From Nematopogon swammerdamellus (lineage: Eukaryota; Arthropoda; Insecta; Lepidoptera; Adelidae), in NCBI GenBank assembly GCA_946902875.1, contig OX336343.1, positions 15,299,596 through 15,363,595 of the forward strand: a stretch of 64,000 nt of DNA, given 5' to 3'. The notes beneath the pieces are model-generated. The model did no database searches. It saw only the letters and a list, made by a program, of their open reading frames with translations, and was not told where the DNA came from. Positions within the stretch are counted from its first letter, which is position 1; every line of letters begins with the position of its first letter. Below are positions 60,901 through 64,000 of the stretch, piece by piece. The translations under genes and the position numbers were made by a program.

Positions 60901-62377
60901 TAGTAATTTGAGAATTTGAACCAAATATGGACGAACAAAACAAAAGAAACAACCGTCACGTCAAAAAAAAGTATTTTCGTTCTTCCAATAATTGGAAAGT
61001 CGAGCCCATACAGCCAAGTGCAGTGTTTATTAAATAATATACGAAATCAACCAAAGAAATGTCACGACTTATTCATATAGTTTTTTCTTTTCCTAAAATA
61101 GGCTACTTACGGTGGGATCTGCTGAACAGCAAATTGAACATTCTGCTGATGTCGAGATTGACCGTGCTCTACTCACAAAGTAGCCGCGACCAGTGTTTCC
61201 ACTTTAATTGTTTCAAACCCTATCATATTTTGCTGTTTTATCTTATCAGTCAGTCAGTCAGCGTGTAAGCGTCCACTGCTGGACATACGCCTCTCCAATT
61301 TTCCTCCAGTCCTCCCGGCATTCAGCGATACGGAACCACTGCTTTCCGCCGAAGTACTTGATGTCGTCGTCCCACCTGGCGGGTGGTCTTCCCACACTCC
61401 GTTTTCCTGTCCACGGCCGCCAGTGTACACTGTACAGTGACAGTGACAGTTTTATCGTCAGCTCCAAATTTCTTTTTGGTCTGTGTCTCTCGACCGCGGC
61501 AGTAGTTCCAGAACAACCAATGAAAATAAGCCTTGAAAGCAGTAGGCAGACAGACAGAATTGTTTCTAGCCCTATCGATATTGTTACTCTTTTATCGTCA
61601 GCTCCAAATAAATTTATTTTTAGTCTGTGTGTCTCGACCGCGGCAGTAGTTCCAGAACAACCAATGAAAATGAGCCTTGAAAACAGTAGGCAGACACACA
61701 GATAGATGATAGATAGACATATGATGATATATGTCATCGATGAGTCGATATCGATATTGTTACTATTTTATCGTTTTATGTTTTATTTGTTTTACTGTTA
61801 GTATCGATAGTCTCACTATTGGTATAGAACATCAACTTAACTCGCTACTCTCTTACTAAGTGTAAATCGGGCTCAAAGAAATGTCACAACTTTTTCATAT
61901 TTTGACATAGGCTGACATAGACAATGAATTCGCTCTCTTTTGGCTCGAAATTCAAATATATGCGATTTTATTTTGCTTATTATACAAAAATTACACAACC
62001 AATATCATATTTTCTCAAGTTTTTCACGATTCCCGAGGTCAAGGAATGGAGTTACATACAAATTCCCAAGAAATAGTGCGCCGTTTGGGAGAAACGGTGT
62101 CCGAAAGTTTCGTAGAGCGCCATCCCGCTCTGTCTCGTTCTGGTTTTTCGATTTTATATTATAGATAAATAAATTGTCCACTTCCCAAATTCTGGCAATT
62201 TTTTTTTCAGGATCTCGCTTCGCGCTGATGGAGGTGAAGATATTGCTTCATCAGCTACTAACACAGTTCAAGGTGGCTCCCAGCGCCAAGACTCCAACTC
62301 CGATCAAGCTATCCCATGACACCTTCAACCTGAGGATGGAAGGAGGGCACTGGCTTAAACTGGAACTGAGGCAATAA
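48748..62377 (+). CDS. Cytochrome P450 gene B, CYP9 family, CYP9A-like (10 exons)
   Basis: Joined exons: 48748-48947, 49984-50147, 50419-50556, 54334-54536, 55646-55781, 56192-56290, 56769-56990, 59152-59252, 59760-59928, 62211-62377. Open throughout: 1,599 nt, 532 residues and TAA; all introns GT-AG. Predicted ER-bound haem monooxygenase reduced by NADPH-P450 reductase; lepidopteran CYP9A enzymes are known for allelochemical and insecticide oxidation (family knowledge, substrate not visible). Motifs: anchor (2-18), hinge PPFP (34-37), WRDMR (125-129), [27 protein letters not shown] in the linker, AGFDTV (330-335), ESLR (388-391), FDPERF (448-453), [10 protein letters not shown] with Cys476, [11 protein letters not shown] near the end. 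ExxR is followed by KWGPG, where most relatives have WPP. The start at 48748 makes exon 1 200 nt, as in gene A; 22 extra in-frame residues upstream (from 48682) are less likely. Confidence 0.95.
49468..49548 (-). mobile_element. LINE tail fragment, intron 1 of gene B
   Basis: T-run, GCGACATGTGGCGCCGAGCC, AAGGTGTCTAACGACGCCC, ATTCGGTCG, then truncated. Confidence 0.7.
49677..49815 (+). mobile_element. Diverged SINE-related sequence, intron 1 of gene B
   Basis: GGTGGTAGGCTC, GGTTGATACCACCGTACTGG and GTCCAGTATAGCCAGCAATC mirror the SINE body order but differ enough to suggest an older or related subfamily. Confidence 0.45.
49984..50147 (+). CDS. P450 gene B, exon 2
   Basis: [40 protein letters not shown] and GRNLFSLKG. 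Acceptor TTTTCAG; donor AAAG|GTCAAA, a GT at the site where gene A has GC. Confidence 0.96.
50419..50556 (+). CDS. P450 gene B, exon 3
   Basis: [20 protein letters not shown], the C helix, then [19 protein letters not shown]. Acceptor GTATAG, donor AACG|GTAAAA. Confidence 0.96.
50707..50745 (-). repeat. Inverted Helitron-type 3' end, intron 3 of gene B
   Basis: TAGCTTCGCTCGCGTAAAATTCG, reverse complement of the CGAATTTCACGCGAGCGAAG terminus seen at 11590. Only the end is recognisable. Confidence 0.45.
51557..53025. mobile_element. Repeat element with ~316-bp tandem units, intron 3 of gene B
   Basis: Bounded by TTAGGGTTCCGTACCTC on the left and ACGGAACCCTCGGTGCGCGA / CAACTCGCACTTGGC on the right. 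Inside are about four tandem units starting TGTCAAGGACCCTTTTTCTC at 51642, 51923, 52239 and 52556 (steps 281, 316, 317). Each contains CAACGCAATCAAAAGATACG and AAAACCTATAGGGTATTTCC. No open frame. Confidence 0.8.
53312..53380 (+). mobile_element. RTE-type LINE 3' end with (GAT)n
   Basis: CTTGGGAGAGGCCTATGTCC, AGCAGTGGACCGATACAGGC and GATGAT repeats, the same terminus as in intron 8 of gene A. Confidence 0.7.
53483..53533 (-). mobile_element. SINE tail fragment
   Basis: ATGAAAACTGACACGGTTGG and ACATCACCTACAACACCCGT only. Confidence 0.65.
53834..54205 (-). mobile_element. Full-length but diverged SINE, intron 3 of gene B
   Basis: T-run and tail, body with a short insertion near 53880, the GGGAAGGGACCTTCAGTTTT junction, then diverged B box, 5S-like (CACCCATCCAAGTTCTGACT) and A-box side. 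The most diverged full-length copy seen. Confidence 0.75.
54334..54536 (+). CDS. P450 gene B, exon 4
   Basis: [43 protein letters not shown]. Same length (203 nt) as gene A. Donor GGAT|GTGAGT, phase 0. Confidence 0.96.
54710..54857. mobile_element. Imperfect foldback MITE (intron 4 of gene B)
   Basis: GGAACATTGATCGAAAATGG, TGTAGTCGGGC and TTCTACACGCCCGAATACAG pair imperfectly; related to 31499-31650 in gene A, but in a different intron. Confidence 0.6.
55646..55781 (+). CDS. P450 gene B, exon 5
   Basis: [20 protein letters not shown] and [16 protein letters not shown], a strongly CYP9A-like stretch. Acceptor ATTTCAG, donor AAAG|GTAGAG. Confidence 0.96.
55795..55890 (-). repeat. Dispersed repeat, reversed fragment (intron 5 of gene B)
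   Basis: CCCCGACATTCGAGGTGAGC, AATTAATCGGTGTTGG and CAACACCAACC echo the family at 20375/38020. Confidence 0.45.
56119..56154. repeat. Short perfect hairpin in intron 5 of gene B
   Basis: AAACTATCATTTAA and its complement around an 8-base loop, 37 bp upstream of exon 6. Confidence 0.65.
56192..56290 (+). CDS. P450 gene B, exon 6
   Basis: Linker [20 protein letters not shown] and [13 protein letters not shown]; the GFATVEES motif is typical of CYP9A. Acceptor TTGTTTAG, donor AGAG|GTATCT. Confidence 0.92.
56769..56990 (+). CDS. P450 gene B, exon 7
   Basis: [21 protein letters not shown] helix with Thr334 for oxygen activation, then [14 protein letters not shown] and MKYLDMVVS. Acceptor CTTACAG, donor TCTG|GTAGGT. 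Confidence 0.97.
57058..57080. repeat. 23-bp palindrome
   Basis: GGTTCGACATT, one T, then its complement. Intron 7 of gene B. Confidence 0.6.
57195..59040 (+). pseudogene. Jockey/CR1-like LINE reverse transcriptase in intron 7 of gene B
   Basis: 5'-truncated LINE inserted in the sense direction. In order: [20 protein letters not shown] (diverged), [60 protein letters not shown] and the catalytic loop TIFADDLNF, then [40 protein letters not shown]. One in-frame TAA sits at 57939-57941. A 450-bp MITE (58292-58741) interrupts the frame after VVSLY; it resumes as [20 protein letters not shown] and ends near [14 protein letters not shown] and YLDDD. The endonuclease half and ORF1 are missing. Inactive, but well preserved, so fairly young. 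Confidence 0.85.
58292..58741. mobile_element. TA-flanked MITE nested in the LINE
   Basis: 450 bp with 27-bp terminal inverted repeats (CAGGGTGT.AAAACGGCGAG, then TACATTAA) differing at one position. TA at 58290-58291 and 58742-58743 is the target duplication; removing the element plus one TA restores the LINE reading frame. The interior holds a GC-rich stretch at 58456-58590 and no transposase. Confidence 0.9.
59152..59252 (+). CDS. P450 gene B, exon 8
   Basis: [20 protein letters not shown] (K helix and substrate-recognition segment 5), then [14 protein letters not shown]. Acceptor TTCCAG, donor CATT|GTAAGT, phase 0. Confidence 0.96.
59625..59660 (+). repeat. Helitron-type 3' end, intron 8 of gene B
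   Basis: CAAGCAGAGCCACGGGTTTGG and CTAG before T. Weak hairpin; only the end is seen. Confidence 0.35.
59760..59928 (+). CDS. P450 gene B, exon 9
   Basis: [34 protein letters not shown] and [10 protein letters not shown] with haem ligand Cys476. Acceptor CCTCAG, donor ATTG|GTGAGT. Confidence 0.98.
60262..60300 (-). repeat. Inverted Helitron-type 3' end, intron 9 of gene B
   Basis: AACTAGCTTTTGCCCGCGGC and TTCGCTCGCGG: reverse complement of a CCGCGAGCGAAGCCGCGGGC / CTAG terminus. Confidence 0.55.
61255..61435 (-). pseudogene. RTE-like LINE, C-terminal fragment, intron 9 of gene B
   Basis: Minus strand: [40 protein letters not shown] and [10 protein letters not shown], the RTE tail motif. 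Antisense to the P450. Confidence 0.8.
61451..61775. repeat. Tandem repeat of ~140 bp, two copies plus edge
   Basis: TTTATCGTCAGCTCCAAAT, GTCTCGACCGCGGCAGTAGT and TCCAGAACAACCAATGAAAA occur at 61451 and again at 61591; a GATATTGTTACT/TTTATCG edge recurs near 61755. Confidence 0.8.
62211..62377 (+). CDS. P450 gene B, exon 10
   Basis: [20 protein letters not shown], then [19 protein letters not shown] and TAA. Acceptor TTTTTTTTCAG with a strong pyrimidine tract. Confidence 0.97.
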
Positions 62378-62662
62378 AGACAACCTATGCAGTTTGAAGG
62401 AATTGTTGAGAAACGCCAACATTGGTAGAGTTATCATCATTGTGTACTATTTTTATAAGATCTTCTTCATCCAGATTAATTGTACCGCTTTTACGATTAT
62501 TTTTAATGGTTACTGTTCAGTTAGAACAGCTTATACATTTGTTAGCATGTTTGGAAAGGAACACGTTACATCATTCTTCTTGTTTGGTTTTGCATTTGAA
62601 GGGTCGTAAAATAATCTTTAACTACAATTTGAATAGCTTCTAGAATTCTATGAATGTCTAAG

Positions 62663-62668
62663 AATAAA
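62663..62668 (+). terminator. Poly-A signal of gene B
   Basis: AATAAA about 285 nt after the stop codon; a plausible 3' UTR end. Confidence 0.5.
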
Positions 62669-62702
62669 AATGTTACAATGTTAAAAAATAAGCAATGGTT
62701 CC

Positions 62703-62910
62703 CACATTGCCGGCTCGTCGAATTCAGCCGGCTCCGCGGCTGTAGGTGCCCAAAACATGAAAATAAAAATATACGTTGGCTTGCGCGCCCACTTTGAATA
62801 CCTGGCATTTGCTGTGGAAACACTTGGCGTGTGGTAACCCGACGCAAGGACCTTCGGAAACGACTTAGTAAAGCTCCTTATCGATAAGTCTGGTGACCGG
62901 CGTGCCAAGT
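62703..62910 (+). pseudogene. Second copy of the endonuclease-like retroelement fragment
   Basis: One frame reads AGSSNSAGSAAVGAQNM, KIYVGLRAHFEYLAFAVETL, GVW, a stop, then PDARTFGNDLVKLLIDKSGD and RRAKFF. It parallels the AGAAEAGAE / KYRNI / FVAFAVETLGPWSSEAK order at 10718-11186. An antisense SINE joins directly at the 3' side. Confidence 0.6.
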
Positions 62911-63020
62911 TTTTTTTACTATGGAAACTGACACGGTTGTCTACATCACCTACAACATCCGTGATGTCAGCCCATAACATCGGGTGAACTAGGTGCCATG
63001 TCAGTACTTCCCTTCTTTCA
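62908..63020 (-). mobile_element. SINE 3' fragment
   Basis: T-run tail and last 110 bp of the family; truncates the endonuclease-like fragment. Confidence 0.75.
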
Positions 63021-63024
63021 GCGA

Positions 63025-63665
63025 ATAGGGCCATCCATTCAAAGGGGCAACGCTGTCAGCTTTTTGGGCACTGTGGCGGAGTCGGCTAAATTGGACGGAA
63101 TATTTTACTTGTAGTACATAGATAGGCAAGTAAAATATTTTAATCATTTTTGTAGACTTTACATATGTATAATCAAAGTTTAATTATTTTAATTTAATTT
63201 AATTTATTTTAATTTTAAAGAATATTTTCATCTGTGTTTGTATTGTATTATAATTAAATTAATTAGGTAATTGTTCAAGCAAAGGTAAGTCTGCTAGAAT
63301 TTAAACTTAGGATTACGAGTATATGGGGTTCAATTATGTTCAAATCAAACAGCCACTAAGTGGCGTCATATTTTATAGAAAATTAATATAGCTGTAATTA
63401 ATTATGTAAGTAATAATAAGTCACAATAAAGTGCAATATCAACATGTACGTATAATGTGTGAGAGAAAATAATAAACAAATCATTTTCTAAATGTCAACG
63501 GCATTTTATTCATTTTAAAAATATATCTCCATTTTAAATCAACAAGAAAGAATAACTTGCTGACTTAGCCCTTGCGTGAACTTCGGCGAGTGTTTATATA
63601 ATATACCGTGATTTTAGAACAACCTACTTTATATTGGTGACTCACTAACTGAAGAGGTATATGTA
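63025..63665. other. Intergenic, no gene recognised
   Basis: Very AT-rich, no repeat core or coding frame recognised. Confidence 0.4.
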
Positions 63666-63672
63666 TTTATGT

Positions 63673-63943
63673 GGAGGCTGACCGTGGTTTGGATTCCACG
63701 TAAAACTGTAGGTCCCTTCCCTTCTTACTAAGTGGTAGGGTTTATTCCTCCCGGGATGGTACCACCGCACTGAATGAAACATCGATCGAAACGACTATGT
63801 AAATAGTTCGTGTTTTCCGTCCAGTCCAGTGTAGCCGACATGAAATGAATGGAAGCACTGACACGGCACCTAGTTCACCCGGTTTTATGGGCTGACATCA
63901 CGGATGGTTGTAAGTGATGTAGCCAACTGTGTCAGGTTCCATA
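63673..63943 (+). mobile_element. SINE copy, most of head missing
   Basis: Begins GGAGGCTGACCGTGGTTTGG (B-box side), then the standard body to CAGGTTCCATAA. Confidence 0.8.
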
Positions 63944-63947
63944 ATAC

Positions 63948-64000
63948 ATTACAAATTAAAAAAAACCCGACCCTTAAAAAATAAAAATAATTTCCGTTTA
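63948..64000. mobile_element. Hairpin MITE, copy 3, cut by window end
   Basis: ACATTACAAATTAAAAAAAA, CCCGACCCTTAAAAAA and AATAATTTCCGTTTA match the left arm of 22240-22468. Confidence 0.65.

Noticed and set aside
61258..61737. 159-codon minus-strand open frame in intron 9 of gene B
   Set aside because: It is a chance join of an RTE tail fragment and a 140-bp tandem repeat.

Overview
The window is eukaryotic and looks like lepidopteran (moth or butterfly) nuclear DNA. It is AT-rich, packed with short repeats, and its only intact protein-coding genes are two multi-exon cytochrome P450s of the CYP9 family (insect CYP3 clan). Helitron ends of the type common in Lepidoptera (a GC hairpin followed by CTAG before a T), Jockey-like and RTE-like LINE fragments, TA-flanked foldback MITEs and one abundant SINE fit the same origin. 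The species cannot be named from the sequence.

Layout. 1-28.6 kb is gene-poor and holds SINE copies, MITEs, a Helitron-like element with minisatellites and a captured endonuclease-like fragment (9.26-11.63 kb), a 130-bp satellite array (13.43-15.69 kb) and a large palindrome (16.04-16.61 kb). 29.1-38.64 kb is P450 gene A (10 exons, 523 codons plus stop, + strand). 38.64-48.75 kb is intergenic, with a 2.27-kb foldback mariner-like element (40.97-43.24 kb) and a tandem duplication (43.29-45.07 kb). 48.75-62.38 kb is P450 gene B (10 exons, 532 codons plus stop, + strand); its introns hold a LINE with a nested MITE and a 316-bp tandem array. The last 1.6 kb is repeats.

The two P450s are tandem paralogues. 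Exons 1-5, 8 and 9 have identical lengths (200, 164, 138, 203, 136, 101 and 169 nt) and all intron phases agree. Both encode an N-terminal membrane anchor, a proline hinge, WxxxR, the I-helix AGxDT, ExxR and the haem-cysteine loop, so both should be microsomal monooxygenases. Gene B is close to the CYP9A pattern. Gene A is more divergent in the substrate-recognition segments and needs a GC donor at intron 2.

The most unusual item is the dominant SINE (about 20 copies). Its head has a tRNA-type A box, then a stretch strongly resembling the internal promoter of 5S rRNA, then a tRNA-type B box. I found no CRISPR, operon, prokaryotic feature, virus-derived gene or clearly new protein system.
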